64,000 bases of DNA from Polaribacter tangerinus (GCF_038024095.1 NZ_CP150668.1:1736001-1800000), one strand, 5' to 3'. Shown: positions 9,501-16,153, counted from the stretch's first letter. Made by a program: numbers and translations. The notes: generated by a model not told the origin, from the letters alone.

Positions 9501-11910
9501 TATGATTACTCAGGTGTTTGATGATCCAGCCTCAGATAGATGGATAGAGGTTACCAATACCCATGCTACCGATGTAATACCACCACATGGTGTAACGGCA
9601 GCAGTATTTGTAAATCCTAGTGGTAGTTTGTCAGGAGAAGATGCTGATGGATTTTTCCCTCAGCCAAATGCTTTACAACCAGGAGAAACGTTTATCATAT
9701 CTACCAACGGAGCGGTAGCTAATATAGCTTCAGGAGTAACAGATACAGCTGCCCCAATGATGTCTCTTACAACTTCAGCAACTACTACCGATTACACCAT
9801 TACGCTTATGAGAGGTAAATCAAGTACGTTGTATACTTACGATGGTAGTTATGAGGTGTTACCAAAAATACCAGCCAAGACAAGTTGGGTTCGAAAAGAT
9901 GAAGTAACGCAACCTAATAGGGTGTATACTTCCGATGAGTGGGTAGCATTTATAGATGATGCGATCGTTGATTACACCGATAATCAAGATGATCCGTCTT
10001 TAGAGAGACATCCACATGCGCCTTTATTATCTGAAATTAATACCGCTTTGGCTACAGATAATATGCGACCAGGAGTTCATAAGGTAGGTCCTACGGTTTA
10101 TCAGAGTGGAGCTTGGAGTAATGGTACACCAGACCGTTCTAGAAAGGTACGCGTTTTAGAAGATTATACTACCTCAAGCTTATTTGGTGTAAGAGCCTTA
10201 GAAGTAGATAACGGAAGTACCTTTAGTATTAGCGATAATGCATTGGTGGTTTCAGAGAGTGTAAATATTGTAGGAGCCAATGATGAGATTCGTTTGGTAA
10301 GTAGCGACGATACCAACAAAGCTCAGTTAGTACAAACGCACGAAGGTAGTAGTGGTACTTTAGGATTAGGAAAACTATTGGTAGACCAAAACTCTACAGT
10401 TCCAAGTACGTATCGTTACAACTATTTAAGTTCACCGGTAAACACTATCGGTCAGAATACATACAGGGTAGCTGATGTTTTAAAAGACGGAACTACTAAA
10501 TTAGGAACAAACAATACCAATGGTGCGAAGGATATTAATTTTATAGGCGGCTATGACGGAGCAGCTACCGACCCAATTTCTATTGCTGAATATTGGATTT
10601 ATACCTATGCAAGTGCTTCGGGGAATGTATCTAATTGGGCTTCGAAAGGGTCTACGGGTGTTATTCCAGCAACAGATGGGTTTATAATGAAAGGACCAGG
10701 CGTTGCTCAGAACTATACTTTTGAAGGAGCTCCTAAAGACGGAACATTAACGACTGCTATTGGTGCAGGAGAGTCTTATTTAGTAGGAAACCCTTATGCC
10801 TCTGCATTAAGTGTTCGAAAGTTTATTCAAGACAACCCATCTACCACAGGTACTTTGTATTTCTGGCAACATGTTGGCGAGACAGATACCTCTAGTACCA
10901 ACACAAGCGGACATAATTATGGCGGCTATGTTGGAGGTTATGCAACGATTAACTTATCGGCAGCAGTAGCGGCGAACCAAACGTCTTTACCAACCGATGG
11001 CCGAGCAGGAGCTTTAGGCACAGGATATGTAGCTCCAGGAATGTTTGTGCCAATAGGTCAAGGTTTCTTTATAGAAGGAGCTGCAGGAGGTGCTGTATCG
11101 TTTAACAACTCACAACGTACCTATGTAACGGAGGGTAGTACGAGTGTTTTTTATAAAAGTGCAGACAAGACAAAGAAAACGAAAACGGCTAGTAAATCAA
11201 GTACATCTAGCAATGGATTGCCAGTATTAAAGTTAGGATTTGATTACTTGAGTGAAGACCAAGTGTCTTTTCACCGTCAGTTAGCCATTTCCTTTAAGCA
11301 AGGCAATAGTTTTGCTGTAGAGCGCGGGTATGATAGTGAGATCTATGATATTGGTGTAACAGATGCATATTGGAAATTCCCAACGCAAGATGAGAAGTTT
11401 GTAATTGCCGGAGTTCAGGCCATTACAAAAGACTTAGAGGTTCCGTTAGAAGTAGTGATGAATTATAACGGAGAGGTTCGATTTAGCATTGATGAGTTAG
11501 AAGGTATTGAAGAAGACTTGTTTATAGAAGATAAACTTACAGGGGTAAGTTATCCTTTAAGTAAACAAGGAGTTGCTATAACTTTAGCCAAAGGCGTGTA
11601 TACAGATCGTTTCTTTGTAAGTTTCTCAAGCAATAGTTCATTATCTGTAGACAATCCTGAGAACAGTTTATTAGAAGAAGCTATACAAGTTTACAAGTCT
11701 AACGATGCATTGGTTATTGTAAATACGCAAAACAATGTTATAGACCATGTTTCTTTGTACACTGTTTTAGGACAATCTGTCCAAGAATGGAAACAAACAA
11801 CTTCTGAGAGCGAAGTACGTTTACCATTAAGAAACGTTGCAGCCGGAGTGTACTTAGTGAATGTAAACACTGAAAACGGAGTGGCAATGAAAAAGATTGT
11901 AATCGAATAA
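526..11910 (+). CDS. Giant thrombospondin type 3 repeat protein with T9SS sorting domain (main part)
   Basis: This is a 3,794-codon open frame; the in-frame open region really begins at about 475 and the GTG at 526 is only the first formal start. About nine modules of roughly 115 residues, rich in DxDxDG calcium-binding loops (DTDGD..PN.LDKDSDNDGC.DALEGG ... [39 protein letters not shown]), alternate with different beta-rich domains of 150-210 residues. After about residue 2,990 comes a non-repeat region that starts with a lamin-tail-like segment (TQVFDDPASDRWIEVTN) and continues into a large beta-rich region. The last ~80 residues form a type A T9SS C-terminal sorting domain (LYTVLGQSV...GVYLVNV...KKIVIE). 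The product is probably exported by type IX secretion and anchored at or released from the surface, perhaps as an adhesin or matrix protein; the ligand cannot be told. Known family: Bacteroidetes TSP3/T9SS proteins. Confidence 0.9.
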   Translation: MFFAYGTSNTGSNGLFRAILSSSSGPSVGSVTVTEFSNVTTTLPASFAHNTKQDFQIFIPDASYQNNATLYINIIKSGASNPETVSIESVSILPYLDTDGDNTPNHLDKDSDNDSCPDALEGGDTLSLTTLDADNELQNINATTGLSSDVGASGQTIGASLDNTTSSLQCAIDDDGDGVPNVNDVCNGFDDNDDNDLDGVPDACDVDDDNDGILDVNEQQIIPVENFESPSTATNSGFDNFDVAFTPATSQVTSLGPPIGYFTSSQGTPVNGQIAASQGSSYGGLHSSGTYPQEGLLITLDPSEIINAGQPSKISFLAHKFNWPSLFPGSGYFDVFGVTTGSTTPTLTASSDSNSMATQTGVDFLGRTSLISNTSSFQEFSVQFTTVNTYDRLIFLPTNETVAGTGSTIDVFLGIDKIEYTLLLNTDGDAQPNYLDKDSDNDGCPDALEGGDNILLTALDADNELQNINTSTGLSSDVGTSGQTIGTSTDDTTKADQCDDDGDGVPNISDVCNGFDDNDDNDLDGVPDGCDVDDDNDGILDVNECVNQFLDFSTISGASNGIGVGGSALTFNTIYNGGTANATLTLEAPVAKKCNPTGMIVSANGASDRYLRIDDASGSVANTSYTVDMLFDTPVKPLLTTLSGELSYLRDDDLVTFTAVGVSTSSNIWVVNSSADAIITTNGNSISITGSSNASAEFSITTLVPIDEIQVEHESLLTTGSNNSFRFAVGLCADTDGDTIIDYFDKDSDNDGCLDALEGGDNLLLTALDADNELQNINTTTGLSGDVGASGQTIGTSVDATQTSAQCDDDNDGVLNGVDICNGFDDTADLDQDGVPDECDVDADNDGILNIDEVDAIYTNEALFGPTFYINPTESIAPHPTNGTGVAGVFDGATVYNSPSDSFGDWTTGNATGVFTTPLVFNVDLVQNIDRVTGFAMHNDAGLDGQSVLDFDVYITVDGVEYKESLTSNGQVSGNAGQSAETFTFSRSYYNVEDLRVEIMTADDPRVQITELGFVGSVQIDLDTDNDNIPNHLDKDSDNDGCPDALEGGDNLLLTALDANNELQNINTTTGLSSDVGASGQTVGTSTDDTTKADQCDDDGDGVPNVDDICNGFDDTADNDNDGVPDGCDIDDDNDGILDLDEGYDSFNFVNQGDLSSTTTGNTSSVPGWTLSNGVVYRLPAGIRFHAENTTQTLTQSLTNINPCGQSNIQVILEDFNGRNSSSGAGLSSQLSISYGGITYVTFTTQNGSNTEVEIEYFNGATGNTDLNLISHVEQDITFNLPTNVSNNGDLTFTLISGNDDFGLKAISLISDLDTDNDCIPDYFDKDSDNDGCPDALEGGDNLLLTALDADNELQNINTTTGLSSDVGASGQTTGTSTDASTTSAQCDDDNDGVLNGVDQCLGFDDTADNDNDGVPDACDQDDDNDGILDSVEHNGASDITGFDRNTFGLSTTDTNQTITNFDVSSDLNLPAGSVLVSITDVSGGPTYNQLGLTAADNVIITFSGTVPVSAWVRFGYEIPANSRRGFRLLDGESFTSFASPPTGSSFYENENEYGAENTSNTLSQSGSVSYYSNGAVRQLQIFTTAAGPDLTRFDFFLKPMTDTDNDTTPNIFDNDSDNDGCFDAIEGAGSFTLSDVDSNGQLTYTAPIASTGIPAAAGAGQAIGTSIDATQTSAQCDDDGDGVLNGVDQCLGSDDTVDNDNDGVPDGCDLDDDNDGILDSVECPPLSMNIFAHNLTVVSGTANDLTTGDVLRSANALTYLGNSYDVLVTIVTESIPTGNLEITSMGELRINNSNPQENPFIEYSFKIVPSGAGPTSSGVAIPNVISVMRDIDGANAAFYEVQGSISTANYNNQIIGASLRKLSSVSFSPTNTYNYFGPKDPTNSASDAFPGNWLVQYYSTYTTNTYVFGLNGNNTTSTVSGRLLFHNLSIECDTDRDGLPNTQDNDSDNDGCFDAIEGAGTFTLSNVDSNGQLTYTAPIASTGIPAAAGTGQAIGTSTDASTTSAQCDDDNDGVLNNVDVCNGFDDTADNDNDGVPDGCDIDDDNDGILDAVETVTYYAKENDFNATLVANGTATGYVQTVGTGADAIEIRSEVVSGATASFGPITITSNSSADDLYADGTVITLPRTNNVVSVLEYSFSRPASGELVIGNIDVGNFQVQFLDENDNVLPLITNRVLDAFNGSSGASFAARTDAVHTTIGSDVTALINATNTVLTVTPATATYTTRASISTSVVLRFDEQVKKIQITQNSGTPYVFFNKLTISKDTDGDTIPNHFDKDSDGDGCFDAIEGGQGFALTDLDADNELQNINATTGLSADVTNQTNGQAIGTSLDNTLTSVQCDDDGDGVPNITDVCNGFDDTADNDNDGVPDGCDLDDDNDGILDAVETVTYYAKENDFNATLVANGTATGYVQTVGTGADAIEIRSEVVSGVTSSFGPITITSNSSADDLYADGTVITLPRTNNVVSVLEYSFSRPASGELVIGNIDVGNFQVQFLDENDNVLPLITNRVLDAFNGSSGASFAARTDAVHTTIGSDVTASFNATNTVLTVTPATATYTTRASISTSVVLRFDEQVKKIQITQNSGTPYVFFNKLTISKDTDGDTIPNYFDKDSDNDGCFDAIEGGQGFALTDLDADNELQNINATTGLSTDVTNQTNGQAIGTSLDNTLTSVQCDDDGDGVPNITDVCNGFDDTADNDNDGVPDGCDLDDDNDGILDTHEGNTNYVNQFLFGPDFYSNPTSNITPHPTNGTGASGVFDGNTVFDSPTGSFGQWNNSVPTGIFNPALILNVDLVQNIDRVTGFAMHNDAGPNDNHSVLDFDVYITVDGVEYKESLTSSGAISGNAGQSAETFTFSRAYHNVEDLRVEIMTADSDLVQITELGFIGTVSTTIDTDGDTIPNSLDLDSDGDDCPDALESAVHDALVAGDVDNLVSGTLTTTSMPNAKVSGAVGDNGYLNVLEDVDTAAAVVVDTYFNTNYTTYALDGSTSACGVGMITQVFDDPASDRWIEVTNTHATDVIPPHGVTAAVFVNPSGSLSGEDADGFFPQPNALQPGETFIISTNGAVANIASGVTDTAAPMMSLTTSATTTDYTITLMRGKSSTLYTYDGSYEVLPKIPAKTSWVRKDEVTQPNRVYTSDEWVAFIDDAIVDYTDNQDDPSLERHPHAPLLSEINTALATDNMRPGVHKVGPTVYQSGAWSNGTPDRSRKVRVLEDYTTSSLFGVRALEVDNGSTFSISDNALVVSESVNIVGANDEIRLVSSDDTNKAQLVQTHEGSSGTLGLGKLLVDQNSTVPSTYRYNYLSSPVNTIGQNTYRVADVLKDGTTKLGTNNTNGAKDINFIGGYDGAATDPISIAEYWIYTYASASGNVSNWASKGSTGVIPATDGFIMKGPGVAQNYTFEGAPKDGTLTTAIGAGESYLVGNPYASALSVRKFIQDNPSTTGTLYFWQHVGETDTSSTNTSGHNYGGYVGGYATINLSAAVAANQTSLPTDGRAGALGTGYVAPGMFVPIGQGFFIEGAAGGAVSFNNSQRTYVTEGSTSVFYKSADKTKKTKTASKSSTSSNGLPVLKLGFDYLSEDQVSFHRQLAISFKQGNSFAVERGYDSEIYDIGVTDAYWKFPTQDEKFVIAGVQAITKDLEVPLEVVMNYNGEVRFSIDELEGIEEDLFIEDKLTGVSYPLSKQGVAITLAKGVYTDRFFVSFSSNSSLSVDNPENSLLEEAIQVYKSNDALVIVNTQNNVIDHVSLYTVLGQSVQEWKQTTSESEVRLPLRNVAAGVYLVNVNTENGVAMKKIVIE
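3091..3582 (+). repeat. Dispersed domain repeat, copy A (partner at 8695-9183)
   Basis: This beta-domain (LFGPTFYINPTES..PHPTNGTG) shares long identical DNA stretches with the domain at 8695-9183. The segment encoding VDLVQNIDRVTGFAMHNDAG and the one encoding FDVYITVDGVEYKESLTS are almost base-for-base the same, while the flanks are diverged. That pattern suggests exchange between non-adjacent units of the gene. Confidence 0.85.
6681..8678 (+). repeat. Two tandem 999-bp units, nearly identical
   Basis: The segment starting TGTAGAAACGGTAACG at 6681 recurs at 7680, exactly 999 bp (333 codons) later, and the identity continues for the whole unit. Each copy carries one beta-domain (starting AVETVTYYAKENDFN) plus one TSP3 module. 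Only scattered differences are visible, such as ALINATN versus SFNATN and DSDGDGC versus DSDNDGC. The reading frame is kept. This looks like a recent in-frame duplication. Confidence 0.95.
8695..9183 (+). repeat. Dispersed domain repeat, copy B (partner at 3091-3582)
   Basis: This is the second copy of the LFGP.FY.NPT / PHPTNGTG domain. It lies directly after the tandem 999-bp pair. It is about 5.6 kb from its partner, and the most conserved part is its middle and C-terminal half. Confidence 0.85.
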
Positions 11911-11967
11911 AAGATTATAAAACAATAAGGTATTTAAGAGCTTAACAGCACATAAATATCATCAATT

Positions 11968-12000
11968 AAAAAAGAGCAACTGAACAGTTGCTCTTTTTTA
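11968..12000 (+). terminator. Rho-independent terminator of the giant surface-protein gene
   Basis: An 11-bp stem AAAGAGCAACT / AGTTGCTCTTT with a GAAC loop is followed by a T-run, 60 bases after the stop codon at 11910. Confidence 0.85.
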
Positions 12001-12234
12001 ATACCTTATTTATTTTTTTGAACTTGGCATTTCGAGTGAACTACATAATGTAAATAGTTACTAGTTCTGGAGAGCATATCGGTATTACAAGTGTAAATCT
12101 TTCGATAGTATTTTACGTACTCCAATACTACTTGAATTTACAAATGGGTAAATATTAGATGGTTTTTATTGATTGTAAATCCGAGTGAATTTAACGGTTG
12201 TAGTGAGAGAATTTATTATAGAGATTGTAGATAA
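12001..12234. other. Non-coding gap with nested inverted repeats and degenerate CGAGTGAA repeats
   Basis: No convincing reading frame is present. Nested inverted repeats TGTAAAT (12092-12098), AGTATT (12107-12112), AATACT (12124-12129) and ATTTACA (12136-12142) could fold into one interrupted hairpin. Two copies of a CGAGTGAA core (TTTCGAGTGAACT near 12031 and ATCCGAGTGAATT near 12179) resemble the short dispersed 'TTTCGAGTGAA' elements common in flavobacterial intergenic DNA. This is most likely a decayed repeat element. No terminator for the adjacent minus-strand gene is obvious. Confidence 0.35.
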
Positions 12235-12993
12235 TTATTCTTTGTTTTTACGAATTACACTTGCGCTAGCTTGTGCGGTTGGGTACACTACTAAATCTTC
12301 AATATTTACATGAGAAGGTCTAGAAATAACAAAGTAAATAATGTCTGCAATATCTTTTGCTATCAGCGGATCGTATCCATCATAAACAGCCGCCGCTTTT
12401 TTGGTATCACCTTTAAAACGAACTTCAGAAAATTCAGTTTCTACAGCACCAGGATGAATGGCAGATACTCTAATATTATAATTATTTAAGTCGAGTCTCA
12501 TACTTTTGTTTAAGGCATTTACAGCATGTTTAGAGGCGCAATAAACATTGCCATTGGCATATACTTCTTTGCCAGCAATGGAACCAATATTTACTATAAA
12601 ACCGTTGTTTCTTTCAATCATTTGTGGAATTATCGCTTTAGAAACATATAGCAGTCCTTTTACATTAATGTCTAGCATGGCTTCCCAGTCATTTATATCG
12701 CCATTTTGTATAGAAGATAATCCGTGAGCGTTACCAGCATTGTTTATGAGAATATCTATCTGTTTAAAATTTTCCGGAATGCTTTTTATGGCATTTTCTA
12801 CTTCTTTTCTATTAGAAACATCAAATGATAAGGTAGTGACCTCAGTAAGTTTACCAAGGGTAATTTGTAATTCTTCTAAACGGTCTTTTCTTCTACCACA
12901 AAGAATTAATCGAATATTATTTTGAGCAAATATTGATGCTGTGGCTCTACCAATTCCAGAGGTAGCACCAGTTATAAAAGCTGTTTTATTCAT
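12235..12993 (-). CDS. SDR-family NAD(P)-dependent oxidoreductase, YdfG-like
   Basis: This is a classical short-chain dehydrogenase of 252 residues. The dinucleotide-binding motif TGATSGIG lies near residues 8-15, an NNAG motif near residue 85, and the catalytic YxxxK as YCASKHA near residue 150. The C-terminal half (TEFSEVRFKGD..KA...Y, SRPSHVNIEDLVVYPTAQA) matches the pattern of E. coli YdfG, a 3-hydroxy acid dehydrogenase acting on serine/threonine and malonic semialdehyde. Substrate assignment remains inference. I chose ATG at 12993 because it starts the canonical MNKTAFITGATSGIG; an upstream in-frame start at 13023 would add ten hydrophobic residues with no family counterpart. It stands alone on the minus strand, separated from the next gene by a terminator. 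Confidence 0.9.
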   Translation of the reverse strand: MNKTAFITGATSGIGRATASIFAQNNIRLILCGRRKDRLEELQITLGKLTEVTTLSFDVSNRKEVENAIKSIPENFKQIDILINNAGNAHGLSSIQNGDINDWEAMLDINVKGLLYVSKAIIPQMIERNNGFIVNIGSIAGKEVYANGNVYCASKHAVNALNKSMRLDLNNYNIRVSAIHPGAVETEFSEVRFKGDTKKAAAVYDGYDPLIAKDIADIIYFVISRPSHVNIEDLVVYPTAQASASVIRKNKE

Positions 12994-13063
12994 ACTTATA
13001 AAAATAGTAAAAAAACAGTACAATGATTTTGAATCTACTACTTCATTTGTAAAATAAATATGA

Positions 13064-13122
13064 ACAAAAAAACCGTTCTTTTACGAACGGTTTTCCTTTA
13101 ATTGGCAACTTTAAAGCCAATT
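13064..13122 (-). terminator. Terminator of the lipoprotein gene (two hairpins)
   Basis: Reading the minus strand after the stop at 13151, there is first an imperfect hairpin AATTGGC...GCCAATT (13100-13122). A strong AACCGTTC / GAACGGTT stem (13071-13092) follows, ending in a T-run (the A-run at 13066-13072). Confidence 0.8.
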
Positions 13123-13150
13123 AAAAATCAACTAACCAAACTTTACTTTA

Positions 13151-14074
13151 CTATCTTTTATGTAGTTGCTTTCTGTGTATTTTAGTACGTTTTCTATTAG
13201 AATTTCTTAGGCTATTAGACTGTTTTTTGCTGTTTTTTGAACTTTTTTTGTATTGTATAAACCCTAAACCTTCAAATTTGTAGGTGGTTTTTGAGTTTAC
13301 GTTGTACAAAGAAATATAGTTATCATCAATAACGGTTAATTCAAATTCTTCGATATCTCCACTATCATAATTCAATGTTAAAAATTTAAGATTTTCAAAT
13401 CCTATTATATCAAATATTTCATAGGTACCAATATAACTCCAATCAATAGCTGAAATTGGTGCACCAATAGCACTTTTAGAGCTATAAAAGGTTGTATTGT
13501 TTTCTGGAGTAAATTGCAAGTAGTTTTCTGCATCAAACGGATTTGATGATCCGCCTACCGTTTCTGTTTTTTCCCATGCTTGGTATTCTTGCAAAAGATA
13601 TTCTATGTTTTCATAAAATAGTGTGTCGTAATCGAAATTATTAATTGCGTAACCTATTAAAAAGTAGCTTGTATTTCTTCTAAAATTATATAATTTTATT
13701 TCATTTGGAGAAATTACGGTTACCTCAAAATCATGAATACCATCTAAAATATGATTGGTTTCTAATACTCCGTTAAAAGTAGCGTAGTTTCCTACTTCAA
13801 TTCCTAAACCGTTTCCTGTAATACCGATATCTGCAATATTATTGTTTGCATACAAAATGCCGTTTAAAAAAGACAATGTAAAAGCTTTTGAAACAAAAGG
13901 AACATCATTGTTACCAATAGTTCTATGATAATCTACATACCAAATATCGTATCCAGCAACAATTTCTTCTAAAGTTGGTGGTGTATTTCTAATACGAACA
14001 TCTAGTGAGTTTCTACAAGCGCCTAAACTAATTATAATTAAAAATAATACGAAGTGTAGTTTTAAAGTTTTCAT
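13151..14074 (-). CDS. Conserved flavobacterial lipoprotein ('YDIWYVDYHRT' family)
   Basis: This is a 307-residue secreted lipoprotein: a short N-terminal signal ends in the lipobox LGAC (Cys near residue 20), followed by a conserved body with GYDIWYVDYHRTIGNNDVPF, FTLSFLNGILYANNNI, NNFDYDTLFYENIEYLLQEY and YLQFTPENNTTFYSS. I know this family from many flavobacterial genomes, where it is often labelled 'nicotinic acid mononucleotide adenylyltransferase'. No nucleotidyltransferase motif (HxGH or ISSTxxR) is present, so I do not accept that label. The C-terminus is very basic (RNSNRKRTKIHRKQLHKR). Function is unknown. I prefer ATG at 14074 to the GTG two codons earlier because it gives the usual MK.. 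signal start. Confidence 0.8.
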   Translation of the reverse strand: MKTLKLHFVLFLIIISLGACRNSLDVRIRNTPPTLEEIVAGYDIWYVDYHRTIGNNDVPFVSKAFTLSFLNGILYANNNIADIGITGNGLGIEVGNYATFNGVLETNHILDGIHDFEVTVISPNEIKLYNFRRNTSYFLIGYAINNFDYDTLFYENIEYLLQEYQAWEKTETVGGSSNPFDAENYLQFTPENNTTFYSSKSAIGAPISAIDWSYIGTYEIFDIIGFENLKFLTLNYDSGDIEEFELTVIDDNYISLYNVNSKTTYKFEGLGFIQYKKSSKNSKKQSNSLRNSNRKRTKIHRKQLHKR

Positions 14075-14151
14075 AAGCACTGTTTTAAAAGTTCTATTTA
14101 AAAGTTTTCAAAATGCGTGCCAAAAAATTTTAGTAGGTATTTTTATTGGTA

Positions 14152-14619
14152 TCAATGAATAATGTGTGCTTTTCGAAATCTCTTTTTTACCGATTTTATT
14201 TTGAAGTATTTTTTCTTCTTTCCGACAAAGTAAGATATGATTGCTTCATTTTCTTTGAGTTTAAAAGGACTTTTTTCGATGGCGGGAATCGTATTTTTTA
14301 GTTCTTTAATTGAATTGGCATCCATTATCAAATTTTGTGTTTTTTTGGGATGCTTGAAATAACCAAGAAGTCTTGTAATTTTTCCGGTTTTAATAGTAAG
14401 TATTTTAGTTTTCTTATTTTTATAGAAAATAGAGTCAAAATACTGATTCGTATTTTGTGTTAGTTGTATTTCTAGCGTAAAATCTTTTGTATTTTCTTTA
14501 AAGCCTATTTCTTTGAAGTAAAAAGCATCGACTACTTTAAATGGAGTTTTGGTTTGAATACTGTGCGATTTACAATTTACAAAACCAATAATTGTAATGA
14601 CAGCGAATAGGTATTTCAT
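14152..14619 (-). CDS. Small hypothetical lipoprotein
   Basis: From ATG 14619 the protein is 155 residues, beginning MKYLFAVITIIGFVNCKS: a short hydrophobic signal with a lipobox-like FVNC, so it is probably a lipoprotein. In-frame starts at 14628 and 14676 would add unlikely residues before the signal. The body is Lys-rich (about one residue in five) with no motif I recognise, and the C-terminal third is strongly basic (GKKKKYFKIKSVKKRFRKAH). It sits between ssb and the larger lipoprotein on the same strand but behind a terminator, so it probably has its own promoter. Confidence 0.6.
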   Translation of the reverse strand: MKYLFAVITIIGFVNCKSHSIQTKTPFKVVDAFYFKEIGFKENTKDFTLEIQLTQNTNQYFDSIFYKNKKTKILTIKTGKITRLLGYFKHPKKTQNLIMDANSIKELKNTIPAIEKSPFKLKENEAIISYFVGKKKKYFKIKSVKKRFRKAHIIH

Positions 14620-14664
14620 TTTAAACATTTTAATACCAACAATATACCAATTATTATACCAATT

Positions 14665-14703
14665 TAAAAAAGGCAAAAGTTACGTGTAAATTAACTTTTG
14701 CCT
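14665..14703 (-). terminator. Terminator of ssb
   Basis: The 12-bp inverted repeat AGGCAAAAGTTA (14671-14682) / TAACTTTTGCCT (14692-14703) is followed on the minus strand by a T-run. It lies 14 bases after the ssb stop codon. Confidence 0.85.
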
Positions 14704-14716
14704 TTCATTTAATGAA

Positions 14717-15058
14717 TTAAGATTGTTTAGCGCCTAAAAGTAGTAAGTCATGTACCATTATTTCAGTAATATATCTTTTTTCTCCTTCTTTGGTATCATA
14801 TGATCTGTTTGTAAGTTTTCCTTCAACGGCTATTTCTTGCCCTTTTTTCACATAATTTTCTACAACAGATACCAATCCGCCAGTGATTACAATGTTGTGC
14901 CAATAAGCACGTTCTACTTTATGGCCTTCTTTGTTTTTGTAACTATCATCTGTTGCCAATGAAAATTTAGCCATTTTGTTACCGTCTTTAAAGGTTACTA
15001 TTTCTGGTTCTTGACCTAGTCTACCAATTAATTGTACTTTGTTTCTTAACGTATTCAT
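14717..15058 (-). CDS. ssb: Single-stranded DNA-binding protein, short form
   Basis: This is an OB-fold Ssb of 113 residues (start MNTLRNKVQLIGRLGQEPEI; core KFSLATDDSY, RAYWHNIV, GQEIAVEGKL, Y.TEIMVHDLLLL). It binds single-stranded DNA in replication, repair or recombination. Typical housekeeping Ssb is about 140-180 residues and ends in an acidic, partner-recruiting tail (DDIPF-like). Here the protein stops at LLGAKQS directly after the OB fold, so the tail is absent. Such short Ssb proteins are frequent as second copies in flavobacteria, and a full-length ssb probably lies elsewhere in the genome. It has its own terminator and shares a 144-bp divergent intergenic region with a zinc-ribbon gene. 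Confidence 0.92.
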   Translation of the reverse strand: MNTLRNKVQLIGRLGQEPEIVTFKDGNKMAKFSLATDDSYKNKEGHKVERAYWHNIVITGGLVSVVENYVKKGQEIAVEGKLTNRSYDTKEGEKRYITEIMVHDLLLLGAKQS

Positions 15059-15139
15059 AAGATAAGTTTTTAAAAATTATTATTAGTTATTGTTGATTCG
15101 TTTCAACACTGCAAAGTTGCGATGCATCCCTTCTTTTAT

Positions 15140-15213
15140 TCGGTTACAAAACAATTACTTTCGGTTGTAATTATTTGTAGTCGTTTGTAAACGGATAATT
15201 TTATGTATCTTTA
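15140..15213 (+). promoter_or_regulatory. Divergent promoter region with three spaced direct repeats (TCGnTTryAA)
   Basis: TCGGTTACAA (15140-15149), TCGGTTGTAA (15161-15170) and TCGTTTGTAA (15181-15190) are spaced 21 and 20 bp apart, i.e. two helical turns. The third copy contains the -33 TTTG (15184-15187), which is followed after 18 bp by a near-consensus -7 element TATCTTTA (15206-15213). A regulator bound to one face of the helix would control the zinc-ribbon gene and possibly ssb. Confidence 0.45.
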
Positions 15214-15217
15214 CCCA

Positions 15218-15571
15218 ATGGAAACTAGAAAATGTTTAGAATGCAAAGAATCTGTTAAAGGTAGAATAGATAAGAAATTTTGTAGCGATTATTGTAGAAA
15301 TACTTATAATAATCGAATACATAAAGACAGTAAAAATTTAATTAGAAACATAAATAATCGTCTTAGAAAAAATTATAAAATTTTAGCTGATGTAAATGTT
15401 TCTGGTAAAACAAAAGTTACCAGAAACAAATTATACGACAAAGGTTTCGATTTTCATTTTTTTACATCTATTTATACAACTAAAACTGGCAACACCTATT
15501 TTTATGTATATAACGAGGGGTATTTAGCATTAGAAAATGACACTTTTTTGTTAATTCGGAAAGAGGCGTAA
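15218..15571 (+). CDS. Small zinc-ribbon protein
   Basis: The protein has 117 residues from ATG 15218. Its N-terminus carries four cysteines in zinc-ribbon order (CLEC ... FCSDYCR, near residues 5, 8, 22 and 26), followed by a basic helix (RIHKDSKNLIRNINNRLRKN) and a small C-terminal domain. I recognise it only as a conserved flavobacterial zinc-ribbon protein; DNA or RNA binding is inferred from the basic character. I prefer ATG 15218 to the earlier ATG at 15203 because the latter lies within the predicted -7 promoter element (15206-15213). This choice implies a very short or absent leader. It is divergent from ssb. Confidence 0.7.
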   Translation: METRKCLECKESVKGRIDKKFCSDYCRNTYNNRIHKDSKNLIRNINNRLRKNYKILADVNVSGKTKVTRNKLYDKGFDFHFFTSIYTTKTGNTYFYVYNEGYLALENDTFLLIRKEA

Positions 15572-15578
15572 CATAGGG

Positions 15579-16046
15579 CTATTTCCAGGTATTCCCTTTT
15601 ACTTTAATAGCTGCTTTTAATACGTCTTTCTGGCTCAGCTGACCAATTAATTTTCCGTTTTCTACAACAGGAAATCTTCTTCTATGTGATGAAATAAACT
15701 TAAAAGCAGCATCGAAAATATTCATATTTTTATCAATCGTATCAACCGCAGTTACCATATATTTTCCCACAGTATTATTGGTGTCTGAAGGCATATTATA
15801 ATATTTGCTTTCAGAAATATGCTTAATACAATCGGTTTCAGAAATAATACCAATAAGTTCGTTTTTATCATTTACAACAGGTCCACCAGAAATTTTATAG
15901 GTAATAAGTTGTGCAATTACATGGTCTAAAGAATCGGTTGCTTTAAACGTAATTAAGTTGGTAGTCATATAATCTGACACTAAAATTAATTCATCATTTT
16001 TACGTTGACTGTTGTCTCGTTTTCCTTGAAAGCTTTTAATACCCAT
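15579..16046 (-). CDS. CBS-domain pair protein
   Basis: The protein has 155 residues with two CBS domains (about 20-80 and 92-152). The first runs from VSDYMTTNLITFKATDSL through GGPVVNDKNELIGIISETDC. The second runs from VGKYMVTAVDTIDKNMNI through RRFPVVENGKLIGQLSQKDVL. CBS pairs bind adenosyl ligands (AMP, ATP, SAM) and act as regulatory modules; no catalytic domain is attached. The partner is unknown. It overlaps nothing and ends 7 bases from the convergent zinc-ribbon gene. Confidence 0.88.
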   Translation of the reverse strand: MGIKSFQGKRDNSQRKNDELILVSDYMTTNLITFKATDSLDHVIAQLITYKISGGPVVNDKNELIGIISETDCIKHISESKYYNMPSDTNNTVGKYMVTAVDTIDKNMNIFDAAFKFISSHRRRFPVVENGKLIGQLSQKDVLKAAIKVKGNTWK

Positions 16047-16153
16047 AATGTTAGTGTTTTAGTTTGTTCTAAAGTTAATCAAATTTCTGTTTTATTTTAC
16101 TTTTTGATATATTTTTTTTTATTTCTTACATTTATAAAATTAATTAAAGAGCT

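Noticed and set aside
13151..14074. Annotation as nicotinic acid mononucleotide adenylyltransferase
   Set aside because: That name circulates for this family, but there is no HxGH or ISSTxxR motif and the protein is a lipoprotein.
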